Below are positions 25,553 through 33,725 of a stretch of DNA of 64,000 nt, one piece after another. This DNA comes from Nioella sp965215655 (GTDB lineage: Bacteria > Pseudomonadota > Alphaproteobacteria > Rhodobacterales > Rhodobacteraceae). The DNA is taken from positions 1,054,001-1,118,000 of the forward strand of contig NZ_OZ244111.1 in assembly GCF_965215655.1 (NCBI RefSeq), in the 5' to 3' direction. A program made the position numbers and the translations under genes. How positions within the stretch are numbered: the stretch's first letter is position 1; each line of letters starts with the position of its first letter. The notes beneath the pieces are model-generated. The model was not told the DNA's origin. It searched no databases and worked only from the letters and a program-made list of their open reading frames with translations.

Positions 25553-26407
25553 ATGGCGGAAACGGTTGAAATCTTCGAGGTGGGCCCCCGCGACGGGTTG
25601 CAGAATGAAAAGCGGCAGATCCCGGCGGCGGACAAGATCGCGCTGGTCGATTGCCTCAGCCGGGCGGGGTTCCACCGGATCGAGGTAGCGAGCTTTGTCA
25701 GCCCGAAATGGGTGCCGCAGATGGCCGATTCTGCGCAGGTGCTGGCGGGGATAACCCGCGCGCCGGGGGTGTCCTATGCGGCGCTTACACCCAACATGCG
25801 GGGCTACGAAGGGGCGAAGGCCGCGCGGGCCGACGAGATCGCGATTTTCGCCTCTGCGAGCGAAGGCTTTTCCAAGGCTAATATCAACGCCACGATCGAG
25901 GAAAGCATCACCCGCTTCGTGCCGGTGGCGCAGGCCGCCAAGGCCGATGGCATCCCGGTGCGTGGCTATATCAGCTGCGTGACTGACTGCCCCTTTGATG
26001 GCCCGACGCCGCCTGCGGAAGTGGCCCGTGTCGCGGCAACGCTGCGCAATATCGGCTGCTACGAGATCTCGCTTGGCGACACGATCGGTCAGGGGCGGCC
26101 CGAGACCGTCGACGCGATGCTGGCCGCAGTGTTGGAAGAGGTCGCGCCGGAGGAACTGGCGGGTCATTTCCACGACACGGCGGGCCGGGCGCTCGCCAAT
26201 ATCGAGGTATCATTGGCGCGCGGTCTGCGGGTCTTCGACGCCGCTGCCGGCGGGCTTGGCGGATGCCCCTATGCGCCGGGGGCGGCGGGAAATGTCGCCA
26301 CGGAAGCCGTCGCCGCGCGTATGGCGGAGCTTGGTTATGAGACCGGGCTCGATATGGATGTGCTGGCCGAGGCCGCCAGGATGGCGCGGGCCATGCGGGA
26401 GGGATGA
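25553..26407 (+). CDS. mvaB: Hydroxymethylglutaryl-CoA lyase
   Basis: A 284-residue TIM-barrel lyase splitting HMG-CoA into acetoacetate and acetyl-CoA, the last liu step. FEVGPRDGLQNEK carries the catalytic arginine and metal aspartate, VEVASFVSPKWVPQMAD is mirrored here by RIEVASFVSPKWVPQMAD, GHFHDTAGRAL holds the two metal histidines, and GLGGCPYAPGAAGN contains the catalytic cysteine loop. Either ATG 25553 or a GTG at 25544 (overlapping the upstream stop) may start translation. It lies three bases before the hydratase gene. Confidence 0.93.
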   Translation: MAETVEIFEVGPRDGLQNEKRQIPAADKIALVDCLSRAGFHRIEVASFVSPKWVPQMADSAQVLAGITRAPGVSYAALTPNMRGYEGAKAARADEIAIFASASEGFSKANINATIEESITRFVPVAQAAKADGIPVRGYISCVTDCPFDGPTPPAEVARVAATLRNIGCYEISLGDTIGQGRPETVDAMLAAVLEEVAPEELAGHFHDTAGRALANIEVSLARGLRVFDAAAGGLGGCPYAPGAAGNVATEAVAARMAELGYETGLDMDVLAEAARMARAMREG

Positions 26408-26410
26408 ATA

Positions 26411-27193
26411 ATGGGCACGATTGATATCGCGGTGGATGAGCGCGGGGTTGCGGTTCTGATGCTGGACATGCCGGAGCGCCACAACGCGCTGGCCCCGCAG
26501 ATGATCGCGGAACTGACGGAGGCGGCAGAGCGGCTTGGCACGGATCCCGCCGTTCGGGTCGTGGTGCTGACCGGCAACGGCAAGAGCTTCTGCGCCGGGG
26601 GCGACCTGGCCTGGATGAAGGAGCAGATGGCCGCGGATGCCGCGACCCGCGCCAGCGAGGCGCGCAAGCTGGCCGAGATGCTTGGCGCGCTGGATCGGAT
26701 GCCCAAGCCTCTGATTGGCCGGGTGCAGGGGCAGGCCTTCGGCGGCGGGATCGGCATGATGTCGGTCTGCGATGTGGCCGTGGGAGTTGCGGGTGCCAAA
26801 TTCGGCCTGACGGAAACGCGGCTCGGGCTGATACCGGCGACGATCGGGCCTTATGTGGTGGCGCGGATGGGGGCCGCGCGGGCACGGCGGGTCTTTATGT
26901 CTGCGCGGATCTTCGATGCCGCCGAGGCGGTCGAGCTGGGGCTGCTGGCCAAGGCCGTTGCGGCCGAGGATCTGGATGCGGCGGTGGAAGCCGAGGTCGC
27001 GCCCTATCTGGCCTGCGCTCCGGGCGCGGTGGCCAAGGCCAAGGCGCTTGTCGCGGCGCTGGAGCCTCGGGTGAATGATGCCGTGGTGGACATGACCATC
27101 GCAGCATTGGTCGATGCCTGGGAAAGCGATGAGGGGCCGGAAGGCGTGTCGGCCTTTTTCGACAAGCGCAAGCCGCGCTGGCAACAAAGCTAA
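26411..27193 (+). CDS. liuC: Methylglutaconyl-CoA hydratase (enoyl-CoA hydratase family)
   Basis: A 260-residue crotonase-fold enzyme expected to hydrate 3-methylglutaconyl-CoA to HMG-CoA between MccAB and MvaB. Crotonase features: ERHNALAPQMIAELTEA, the oxyanion-hole loop GKSFCAGGDLAWMKEQ, GQAFGGGIGMMSVCD and FGLTETRLGLIPATIGPYV. The SFCAGGDLxWM form is typical of the LiuC branch, and the gene completes an otherwise full liu set. It is probably the last gene of the transcript, since phyH follows after 60 bases. Confidence 0.9.
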   Translation: MGTIDIAVDERGVAVLMLDMPERHNALAPQMIAELTEAAERLGTDPAVRVVVLTGNGKSFCAGGDLAWMKEQMAADAATRASEARKLAEMLGALDRMPKPLIGRVQGQAFGGGIGMMSVCDVAVGVAGAKFGLTETRLGLIPATIGPYVVARMGAARARRVFMSARIFDAAEAVELGLLAKAVAAEDLDAAVEAEVAPYLACAPGAVAKAKALVAALEPRVNDAVVDMTIAALVDAWESDEGPEGVSAFFDKRKPRWQQS

Positions 27194-27253
27194 GCACTTG
27201 CATCATCGGGCGGGCTGGCGTTTGCTCTGCCCCGGCAACTGGAAGGAGCGGTC

Positions 27254-28048
27254 ATGGCTGTCACCCTCACGCAAGAACATATCGCGGAGTTCGCCCGCGA
27301 TGGCGCGGTCCTGATCAAGGGGCTCTTTGCCGATCACGTGGGCACGCTGCGTAAGGGCGTGGAGCGCAATATGGCGGAGCCGGGGCCTTATGCGGCGGAG
27401 AACCTGTTGCCGGGCGAGGGCGGGCGATTCTTTGACGATTATTGCAACTGGACGCGGATTCCCGAGTTCGAACAGGTCATCCGGCACTCGGATGCCGCGC
27501 GGGTGGCGGGCGAGCTGATGCGCTCGGACGCGGTGCAACTGTTTCATGATCATGTGCTGGTGAAAGAGCCGGGAACGTCGAAGCCGACGCCCTGGCATCA
27601 GGATGGACCCTATTATTTCGTCGAAGGCGAGCAGACCGTCAGCTTCTGGTCGCCGCTCGATCCGGTCACGGACGCGACGCTGCGGCTGGTGGCGGGAAGC
27701 CACAAGTGGCCAAAACCGGTTCTGCCGACCAGATGGTTGAAAGAAGACGCTTTTTTCCCCGATGAGGGGGCCTATATCCCGGTGCCGGACCCGGATGCGG
27801 AAGGCATGACGGTGCTGGAATGGACGATGGAGCCGGGCGATGCCGTGGCGTTTGACTACCGCACCTTGCATGGCGCGCGGGGCAATACCAGCACGAGCCG
27901 CCGCCGGGCGTTTTCTGTGCGCTTTCTTGGGGATGATGCGCGCTACGTGGAACGGCCGGGGCGGACGTCTCCACCGTTTCCGGGGCACGAGATGGTGCCG
28001 GGGCAGCGGCTGCGCGAGGATTGGTTTCCGGTGGTCTGGCAGCGCTGA
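27254..28048 (+). CDS. Phytanoyl-CoA dioxygenase (PhyH) family protein
   Basis: A 264-residue Fe(II)/2-oxoglutarate oxygenase. The iron site is TPWHQDGPYYF (His115, Asp117) and the distal histidine in FDYRTLHGARGN, followed by the 2-oxoglutarate arginine in SRRRAFSVRFLGDD. All three iron ligands are present, so it should be active. Homologues hydroxylate phytanoyl-CoA, small amines or osmolytes; the substrate here is open. GGAAGGAG precedes the start. It follows the liu genes on the same strand and may share their transcript. Confidence 0.87.
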   Translation: MAVTLTQEHIAEFARDGAVLIKGLFADHVGTLRKGVERNMAEPGPYAAENLLPGEGGRFFDDYCNWTRIPEFEQVIRHSDAARVAGELMRSDAVQLFHDHVLVKEPGTSKPTPWHQDGPYYFVEGEQTVSFWSPLDPVTDATLRLVAGSHKWPKPVLPTRWLKEDAFFPDEGAYIPVPDPDAEGMTVLEWTMEPGDAVAFDYRTLHGARGNTSTSRRRAFSVRFLGDDARYVERPGRTSPPFPGHEMVPGQRLREDWFPVVWQR

Positions 28049-28110
28049 GGCAGGTCGCCGCCTGCTGCGTGTGCGGCAATATCCGGAGCGAAAACAGTCT
28101 GTCGCCCCCC

Positions 28111-28132
28111 GTACACCGGGCGTACACCCCCT
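28111..28132. repeat. 11-bp GTACAC tandem repeat, copy B
   Basis: GTACACCGGGC at 28111 and GTACACCCCCT at 28122, an 11-base period, preceded by a C run as in copy A. Both units occur unchanged in copy A at 6935-6956 region, though in the opposite order. Confidence 0.65.
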
Positions 28133-28227
28133 ATGCATCTCTTTGGCAGGTTCAGGATTGACCGGGATGTCGCCTTGCCTGCGGCACGTCGATCCGCGTG
28201 GCCCGTGCCAGGCCGCGACGAACGTTC

Positions 28228-28300
28228 CTGAAAAAGCGTTCAGGTGGGCTCTGCCCCCGTCGCCTTTCAGGCGACTCCCCCGAGGTATTTTGGCCAAGAT
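28228..28300. repeat. Intergenic hairpin element with GAGGTATTTTGGCCAAGAT tail
   Basis: CCTGAA/TTCAG flanks AAAGCG at 28227-28243, then GTCGCC (28259-28264) pairs with GGCGAC (28270-28275), and CCCCCGAGGTATTTT follows directly. From memory, very similar strings (GC-rich hairpin, then C-rich and GAGGTATTTTTGGCCAAGATG) occur many times between genes in Rhodobacteraceae, so this is probably one copy of a dispersed element; the count in this genome cannot be seen here. Confidence 0.5.
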
Positions 28301-28435
28301 TAAACGGCAATTGGCGCGCAGCAGGACGATGGCACGCGCTTGGCTGCGCGTCCACGAGGGTGGAAGGCGCAGACCTGTGGCAGGCCCTGCGGTGATTTTT
28401 CCTGCCTCTAGCGCCCCTGTGGCGCTTTGCTTCGG

Positions 28436-28479
28436 TTGACCCCCGCGCGGTGCGGGCATAAACAGCGGACAGTCCCCGC
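28436..28479 (+). promoter_or_regulatory. Putative nuo promoter and leader motif
   Basis: TTGACC at 28436-28441 is followed 16 bases later by ATAAAC (28458-28463), a fair -35/-10 pair. The bases overlapping and just after the -10, AACAGCGGACAGTCCCCGC (28461-28479), recur with two changes at 35981-35999, ahead of the second half of the nuo locus. The pairing of motif and promoter suggests shared control of the two nuo transcripts. Confidence 0.45.
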
Positions 28480-28551
28480 GCGCAGATGCGTATTGCGGGG
28501 GATGACCCTGCGCCGCTTCGCCGTGGCGCCCGCGAGCCGAAGGAGCCAGCC

Positions 28552-28917
28552 TTGGAAGACCTGCTCAGGGATTATGCGCCCGTTCTGATCTTTCTCGCCC
28601 TTGCCATCGGGCTTGGGATTGTCCTCATCCTTGCCGCCGTCATTCTGGCCGTGCGCAACCCGGACCCCGAAAAGGTCTCGGCCTATGAATGCGGGTTCAA
28701 CGCCTTCGACGATGCGCGGATGAAATTCGACGTGCGATTCTACCTCGTGTCGATCCTGTTCATCATCTTCGACCTGGAGATCGCCTTCCTGTTCCCATGG
28801 GGCGTGGCCTTCCCGGAAATGTCGATGCTGGGGTTCTGGTCGATGATGATTTTCCTGGCCGTGCTGACCATCGGCTTTGCCTATGAATGGAAGAAGGGGG
28901 CCCTCGAATGGGAGTGA
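28552..28917 (+). CDS. nuoA: NADH-quinone oxidoreductase subunit A
   Basis: A 121-residue membrane subunit of complex I with three hydrophobic segments and the conserved SAYECGFNAFDDARMKFDVRF sequence, of which the cysteine loop ECGFNAF changes exposure between active and resting enzyme in homologues. The start is TTG at 28552, preceded by AAGGAG at six bases; an upstream ATG at 28486 has no such site and would add a non-conserved leader. The stop lies inside nuoB. It opens the nuo locus. Confidence 0.93.
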   Translation: MEDLLRDYAPVLIFLALAIGLGIVLILAAVILAVRNPDPEKVSAYECGFNAFDDARMKFDVRFYLVSILFIIFDLEIAFLFPWGVAFPEMSMLGFWSMMIFLAVLTIGFAYEWKKGALEWE

Positions 28918-29441
28918 TGACCAGCGCCAACACCGCCGGTGTGGACAAGGACGTTGCCACCCGCGCCCTGAATGCAGAGCTTCAGGACAAGGGCTTTCTG
29001 CTGACCACCGCCGATGACCTGATCAACTGGGCGCGCACCGGGTCGCTGCACTGGATGACCTTTGGTCTGGCGTGCTGCGCCGTGGAAATGATGCATACCT
29101 CGATGCCGCGCTATGACGCCGAACGCTTCGGGATCGCGCCGCGCGCCTCTCCGCGTCAGTCGGACGTGATGATCGTGGCAGGCACGCTGACCAACAAGAT
29201 GGCCCCCGCGCTGCGCAAGGTCTACGACCAGATGCCGGAACCACGCTATGTGATCTCGATGGGGTCCTGCGCCAATGGCGGTGGCTACTATCATTACAGC
29301 TATTCCGTGGTGCGCGGCTGTGACCGGATCGTGCCCGTGGATCTCTACGTGCCCGGCTGCCCGCCGACGGCTGAAGCGCTGCTTTACGGCCTGCTTCAGC
29401 TGCAGCGCAAAATCCGCCGCACCGGCACCATTACCCGCTAA
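28908..29441 (+). CDS. nuoB: NADH-quinone oxidoreductase subunit B
   Basis: A 177-residue peripheral-arm subunit carrying the terminal iron-sulfur cluster N2 next to the quinone site. The cluster cysteines are the adjacent pair in GLACCAVEMM, the one in MGSCANGGGYYHY and the one in VPGCPPTAEALL. ATG 28908 follows AGGGGG and overlaps the nuoA stop region by ten bases; ATG 28917 is the alternative. Confidence 0.96.
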   Translation: MGVMTSANTAGVDKDVATRALNAELQDKGFLLTTADDLINWARTGSLHWMTFGLACCAVEMMHTSMPRYDAERFGIAPRASPRQSDVMIVAGTLTNKMAPALRKVYDQMPEPRYVISMGSCANGGGYYHYSYSVVRGCDRIVPVDLYVPGCPPTAEALLYGLLQLQRKIRRTGTITR

Positions 29442-29468
29442 GGCCCCTGTGGCCCGAGGAGACATCGC

Positions 29469-30083
29469 ATGAGTGAAGACGCCCTTCGCGAACTGGCCGA
29501 GCTGATCACCCTCAAGCAGGGCGATGCGGTCATCGGCACCGAGATCGCCCATGGCGAACTGACGGTGGAGATCACGCTGGCCTCTATCCCGGCCTTCATG
29601 GAGTTCCTGAAGACCGACACCGCCTGCCGCTTTTCCACGCTGGTGGACATTACCGCCGTCGACTACCCGAGCCGCGACAAGCGTTTCGACATGGTTTGGC
29701 ATTTCCTGTCGATGTATCAGAACCACCGCATCCGGGTGAAAACCCAGATCCGCGAGGATGACATGGTGCCCTCGATCACCGGTGTCTATCCGGCGGCCAA
29801 CTGGTTCGAGCGGGAAGTGTTCGACATGTACGGCGTGCTCTTTTCCGGCCACCCGGACCTGCGCCGCATCCTGACCGACTATGGCTTCCGCGGCTATCCG
29901 CTGCGCAAGGATTTTCCGACCACGGGCTATACCGAACTGCGCTATGACGAGGCGCTGAAGCGCGTGGTCTATGAGCCGGTGAAGCTGGTGCAGGACTATC
30001 GCCAGTTCGATTTCATGAGCCCATGGGAAGGTGCCGAGTATATCCTGCCCGGCGACGAGAAACCCGAGGCCGCGAAAGGCTGA
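29469..30083 (+). CDS. nuoC: NADH-quinone oxidoreductase subunit C
   Basis: A 204-residue 30-kDa subunit of the complex I peripheral arm. The family signature ANWFEREVFDMYGVLFSGHP is present, followed by LRRILTDYGFRGYPLRKDFP, which contacts NuoD. It is separate from nuoD, unlike the fused nuoCD of enterobacteria, and a sulfotransferase gene lies between the two. Confidence 0.96.
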   Translation: MSEDALRELAELITLKQGDAVIGTEIAHGELTVEITLASIPAFMEFLKTDTACRFSTLVDITAVDYPSRDKRFDMVWHFLSMYQNHRIRVKTQIREDDMVPSITGVYPAANWFEREVFDMYGVLFSGHPDLRRILTDYGFRGYPLRKDFPTTGYTELRYDEALKRVVYEPVKLVQDYRQFDFMSPWEGAEYILPGDEKPEAAKG

Positions 30084-30091
30084 TCACGGTC

Positions 30092-30961
30092 ATGGCACAG
30101 GCGACACTCCTTTTCGGGATCGGCGCGGCAAAGGCAGGGACAACCTGGCTTTACCGCTATCTCGCCGCGCATCCCGAAGTGCGCCTGCCGGCTGTGAAAG
30201 AACTGCACTATTTCGACACCTGCGAGACGGGCAAATTCGACCGGCAGGTTCAGCGCATGACCCGTGAACGCAAGCGCCGCAAGGACCGGCTGCCGACGGG
30301 TGACGCGCGCTTGGACAAGCGGCTGCAACGCGAGGTCTGGGCCTATACCGGCTGGCTCAACGTGATCCGCGAAGGGCGGAACGATACGGGCTATCTGGCG
30401 TTTCTCAATCACAACGCGGATGGGGCGAGCGTGGTAGGGGACATCACCCCGGCCTATGCAACACTGTCCGAGGCCAGCCTGTCGCGTATGGCCGCACTGG
30501 CCCCGGTCACGCGCTTCGTCTTCCTGATGCGCGACCCGCTGGACCGGCTGTGGTCCAACATCCGCATGGCCGCGACCCGCAAGGGCGGCGATCTGGCCGT
30601 GACCGCAGGGGCGCTGCTGGACAAGGTGCTTGGCGGCGAGGATCAGACCATGGCGGCGCGCTGCGATTACGCGGGCACACTCGCCCGGCTGAACGCGGCG
30701 GTGGACCCGGCCAAGGTGTTCACGGCCTTTTACGAAACCCTGTTCCAGCCCGATACGCTGGCCCGGCTCTGCGGTTTTCTCGGCATTGCCGAGCGGCCCG
30801 CCAACACCGAGGCGCGGGTTCTGGCGGGGGAAGACTTGCAAATGACCGAGGCGCAACGCGCCCGCGCGATGGCGTGGCTTGCCCCTCAATACGCGGCGGT
30901 AGAGACCCGGATTGGGTCGCTCCCCGCCCGCTGGACGGATAACATGGAGGCGCTGGCATGA
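30092..30961 (+). CDS. Sulfotransferase family protein
   Basis: A 289-residue PAPS-dependent sulfotransferase-like protein. The 5'-phosphosulfate loop is GIGAAKAGTTWLYRYLAAHP near the N-terminus, and the 3'-phosphate motif is FVFLMRDPLDRLWSNIRM, both essential for PAPS binding. The acceptor is unknown; carbohydrate and lipid acceptors are common. It starts eight bases after nuoC and its stop overlaps the nuoD start (ATGA), so it is translated as part of the nuo transcript, an unusual place for such an enzyme. The mid-region (RERKRRKDRLPTGDARLDKR) is strongly basic. Confidence 0.85.
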   Translation: MAQATLLFGIGAAKAGTTWLYRYLAAHPEVRLPAVKELHYFDTCETGKFDRQVQRMTRERKRRKDRLPTGDARLDKRLQREVWAYTGWLNVIREGRNDTGYLAFLNHNADGASVVGDITPAYATLSEASLSRMAALAPVTRFVFLMRDPLDRLWSNIRMAATRKGGDLAVTAGALLDKVLGGEDQTMAARCDYAGTLARLNAAVDPAKVFTAFYETLFQPDTLARLCGFLGIAERPANTEARVLAGEDLQMTEAQRARAMAWLAPQYAAVETRIGSLPARWTDNMEALA

Positions 30962-32181
30962 TGGATGGCGGCAAAGGCTTCGAAGACGCCCTGACAGGCG
31001 AACAGAAGATCCGGAATTTCAACATCAACTTCGGGCCTCAGCACCCGGCGGCCCACGGGGTGTTGCGGCTGGTGCTGGAGCTGGATGGCGAGATCGTCGA
31101 GCGGTGCGACCCGCATATCGGCCTGCTGCATCGCGGGACCGAGAAGCTGATGGAATCGCGCACCTACCTGCAGAACCTGCCTTACTTTGACCGGCTCGAC
31201 TACGTGGCGCCGATGAACCAGGAACATGCCTGGTGTCTGGCCATCGAGAAGCTGACCGGCGTGGAAGTGCCGCGTCGCGCGTCGCTGATCCGGGTGCTCT
31301 ATTCCGAGATTGGCCGGGTTCTGAACCACCTGCTGAACGTGACCACCCAGGCCATGGATGTGGGCGCGCTGACGCCGCCGCTCTGGGGCTTTGAGGAACG
31401 CGAGAAGCTGATGGTGTTCTACGAGCGGGCCTGCGGGGCGCGTCTGCACGCGGCCTATTTCCGCCCCGGTGGCGTCCACCAGGACCTGCCGCCGGAGCTG
31501 CTGGACGATATCGAGACCTGGGCCAATGAGTTCCCCGCAAAGCTCGACGATATCGACGGGCTGCTGACCGAGAACCGCATCTTCAAGCAGCGCAACGCCG
31601 ATATCGGTGTGGTGAGCGAGCAGGAGATTCTCGATTGGGGGTTCTCGGGTGTGATGGTGCGCGGATCGGGCCTGGCCTGGGACCTGCGCCGCGCGCAGCC
31701 CTATGAATGCTATGACGAGTTCGAGTTCCAGATCCCCGTGGGCAAGAACGGCGACTGCTACGACCGCTACCTCGTGCGCATGGAAGAGATGCGCCAGTCG
31801 GTCCACATCATCCATCAGGCGATTGCCAAGCTGCGCGCGCCGGAGGGCCAAGGCGACGTGCTGGCTCGCGGTAAGATCACGCCGCCGAAGCGGGGGGACA
31901 TGAAGACCTCGATGGAGGCGCTCATTCACCACTTCAAGCTCTATACCGAGGGCTTCCACGTGCCTGCCGGTGAGGTCTATGCGGCGGTCGAGGCCCCTAA
32001 GGGAGAGTTCGGCGTTTACCTCGTGGCCGATGGCACCAACAAGCCCTACAAGGCCAAGATCCGCGCGCCGGGCTACCTGCACCTGCAGGCGATGGATCAT
32101 GTCGCGGGCGGCCACCAGCTGGCCGACGTAGCGGCCATCATCGGCACCATGGATGTGGTGTTCGGAGAGATCGACCGTTGA
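30958..32181 (+). CDS. nuoD: NADH-quinone oxidoreductase subunit D
   Basis: A 407-residue 49-kDa subunit that forms the quinone pocket with NuoB. Visible marks are FGPQHPAAHGVLRLVLELDG with the quinone-loop histidines, HIGLLHRGTEKLME, the RVLYSEIGRVLNHLL helix and the C-terminal PGYLHLQAMDHVAGGH followed by DVVFGEIDR. Full length for the family. It overlaps both neighbours by four bases. Confidence 0.97.
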   Translation: MMDGGKGFEDALTGEQKIRNFNINFGPQHPAAHGVLRLVLELDGEIVERCDPHIGLLHRGTEKLMESRTYLQNLPYFDRLDYVAPMNQEHAWCLAIEKLTGVEVPRRASLIRVLYSEIGRVLNHLLNVTTQAMDVGALTPPLWGFEEREKLMVFYERACGARLHAAYFRPGGVHQDLPPELLDDIETWANEFPAKLDDIDGLLTENRIFKQRNADIGVVSEQEILDWGFSGVMVRGSGLAWDLRRAQPYECYDEFEFQIPVGKNGDCYDRYLVRMEEMRQSVHIIHQAIAKLRAPEGQGDVLARGKITPPKRGDMKTSMEALIHHFKLYTEGFHVPAGEVYAAVEAPKGEFGVYLVADGTNKPYKAKIRAPGYLHLQAMDHVAGGHQLADVAAIIGTMDVVFGEIDR

Positions 32182-32546
32182 CCCTGTCGCTTCTCACGAC
32201 GATCTGCGGCGGTGTCACCGTCCTGATCCTGGCCCTTCTGGCCTGGGCGTTCTGGACCGATCCCGACAAGGGGTTGGAGCAGACCACGCACCGTCTTGAG
32301 AAGCTGCCAACCGTGATGGCCGATCGCTATACCGCCTTTGCGGTGCTGGCACTGGTCTTCACGATCTACGGGGATCTCAACATCCTGATCGCTCTCTTTG
32401 CTGTCTGCGCCTTCATGGGCTTTGCTGATGGCCTGATCTATGCCCGCGCCGGGCATCCACATATGAAACACACGATCTCGGGTGTGCTGTCGTCGGTGGC
32501 TTTGGCCATCGCCACCGCCGCCCGTGTGACCGAAGGAGCCAGCTAA
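32178..32546 (+). CDS. Small membrane protein of the nuo locus, function unknown
   Basis: A 122-residue protein with about three hydrophobic segments (residues 5-25, 52-75 with the short break FTIYGD, and a weaker one near 100-115). TTG at 32178 starts it, overlapping the nuoD stop (TTGA), and its stop shares a base with the nuoE start (TAATG), so it is tightly coupled. I do not recognise the family. Its position between two peripheral-arm genes and its membrane nature suggest an assembly or accessory role. Confidence 0.75.
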   Translation: MTLSLLTTICGGVTVLILALLAWAFWTDPDKGLEQTTHRLEKLPTVMADRYTAFAVLALVFTIYGDLNILIALFAVCAFMGFADGLIYARAGHPHMKHTISGVLSSVALAIATAARVTEGAS

Positions 32547-33616
32547 TGCTTCGCCGCCTCTACCACGACCAGCCCGAAAGCTTTGCCTTCACCCCCGCCA
32601 ACCAGGCATGGGCCGAGGCGCAGATCACCAAGTACCCCGAAGGCCGCGCGCAATCGGCGGTGATCCCTCTGCTGTGGCGGGCGCAGGAACAGGAAGGCTG
32701 GCTGTCCCGGCCCGCGATCGAAGCGGTATCCGACATGCTTGGCATGACCTATATCCGCACGCTGGAAGTGGCGACCTTCTACTTCATGTTCCAGTTGCAG
32801 CCCGTGGGCGCGATTGCCCATGTGCAGGTCTGCGGCACCACGTCCTGCATGATCTGCGGCGCCGAAGACCTGATTGCCGTCTGCAAGGACAAGATCGCCG
32901 CCAATGCGCATGAACTGTCGGCGGATGGCAATTTCAGCTGGGAAGAGGTGGAATGCCTTGGGGCCTGCGCGAACGCGCCGATGGTGCAGATCGGCAAGGA
33001 TTACTACGAGGATCTGACCGCCGAGAAATTCGGCTGGATTCTGGACGAGCTGGCCGCAGGCCGCGTGCCCACCCCCGGCCCGCAGAACGGGCGCTACGCG
33101 TCGGAGCCGCTGTCTGGTCTGACCTCGCTCAAGGATCATGAGGCCGGGCGCGATGAGCTGAACGCCTCGGCCCGTCTGGCCACCGATATCGGCGACACCG
33201 TCAAGCGGATCGACGGGACCGAAGTGCCGCTGTTGGCCCCCTGGGGCAAGCAATCCGGTGCCGAGGCCGCTAGCGCAGCCCCGTCCACGCCCGCCCCGGC
33301 AGCAGAGCCCGCACCCGCACCGCAACCCGCCGCGACCCCCCAAACCCAGGCCGAGACCCCGGCAGAGGTCGAGGAGTCTGAGCCCGAATTGCTGAGCGCC
33401 CCGCGCGACGGCCGCGAGGCGGATGACCTGAAGAAGATTTCCGGCGTCGGGCCGAAGCTTGAAGAGCTGCTCAATTCCATGGGCTTCTGGCATTTCGACC
33501 AGATCGCCGCCTGGGGTCCGTCCGAGATCGCCTGGGTCGATGCGCGCCTCAAGTTCAAGGGCCGGATCGAGCGTGACAATTGGGTCGCACAGGCGAGCGA
33601 ACTGGCCGGATCCTGA
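32546..33616 (+). CDS. nuoE: NADH-quinone oxidoreductase subunit E with C-terminal helix-hairpin-helix extension
   Basis: A 356-residue 24-kDa-type subunit. Residues 1-200 are the thioredoxin-like [2Fe-2S] domain with the ligand cysteines in VCGTTSCMICGAEDL and ECLGACANAPMVQI. Residues about 230-290 are a Pro/Ala/Glu linker, and about 292-355 form a helix-hairpin-helix-like domain beginning DDLKKISGVGPKLEELL. Enterobacterial NuoE has about 166 residues; the long form is known from Rhodobacter. The tail domain is repeated in the genes at 34504 and 35299. Its function is not known to me. Confidence 0.94.
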   Translation: MLRRLYHDQPESFAFTPANQAWAEAQITKYPEGRAQSAVIPLLWRAQEQEGWLSRPAIEAVSDMLGMTYIRTLEVATFYFMFQLQPVGAIAHVQVCGTTSCMICGAEDLIAVCKDKIAANAHELSADGNFSWEEVECLGACANAPMVQIGKDYYEDLTAEKFGWILDELAAGRVPTPGPQNGRYASEPLSGLTSLKDHEAGRDELNASARLATDIGDTVKRIDGTEVPLLAPWGKQSGAEAASAAPSTPAPAAEPAPAPQPAATPQTQAETPAEVEESEPELLSAPRDGREADDLKKISGVGPKLEELLNSMGFWHFDQIAAWGPSEIAWVDARLKFKGRIERDNWVAQASELAGS

Positions 33617-33725
33617 TTCTCTGCCTTTGACGAGCGGCCGGAACCCGGCACCCTTGCAGCGCGCGCTGTAGGGGGAGGCGCCCTGTCGCGGGCGTCGGGA
33701 TGGATGGCAGTCACAGGAGGCCGAC

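Larger units (their letters stand above)
28049..28551. other. 503-bp intergenic region before nuoA
   Basis: No convincing gene. It contains the second 11-bp GTACAC repeat (28111-28132), an operator-like CTGAA/TTCAG palindrome (28228-28243), a GC-rich hairpin followed by a Rhodobacterales-style intergenic motif (28259-28300), and a probable nuo promoter (28436-28463). Short frames such as 28198-28395 follow the repeat composition rather than protein-like composition. Confidence 0.6.

Noticed and set aside
28198..28395. 65-codon reading frame in the gap before nuoA
   Set aside because: It lies over the hairpin element, with Arg/Gly/Leu-rich shadow composition and no ribosome site.
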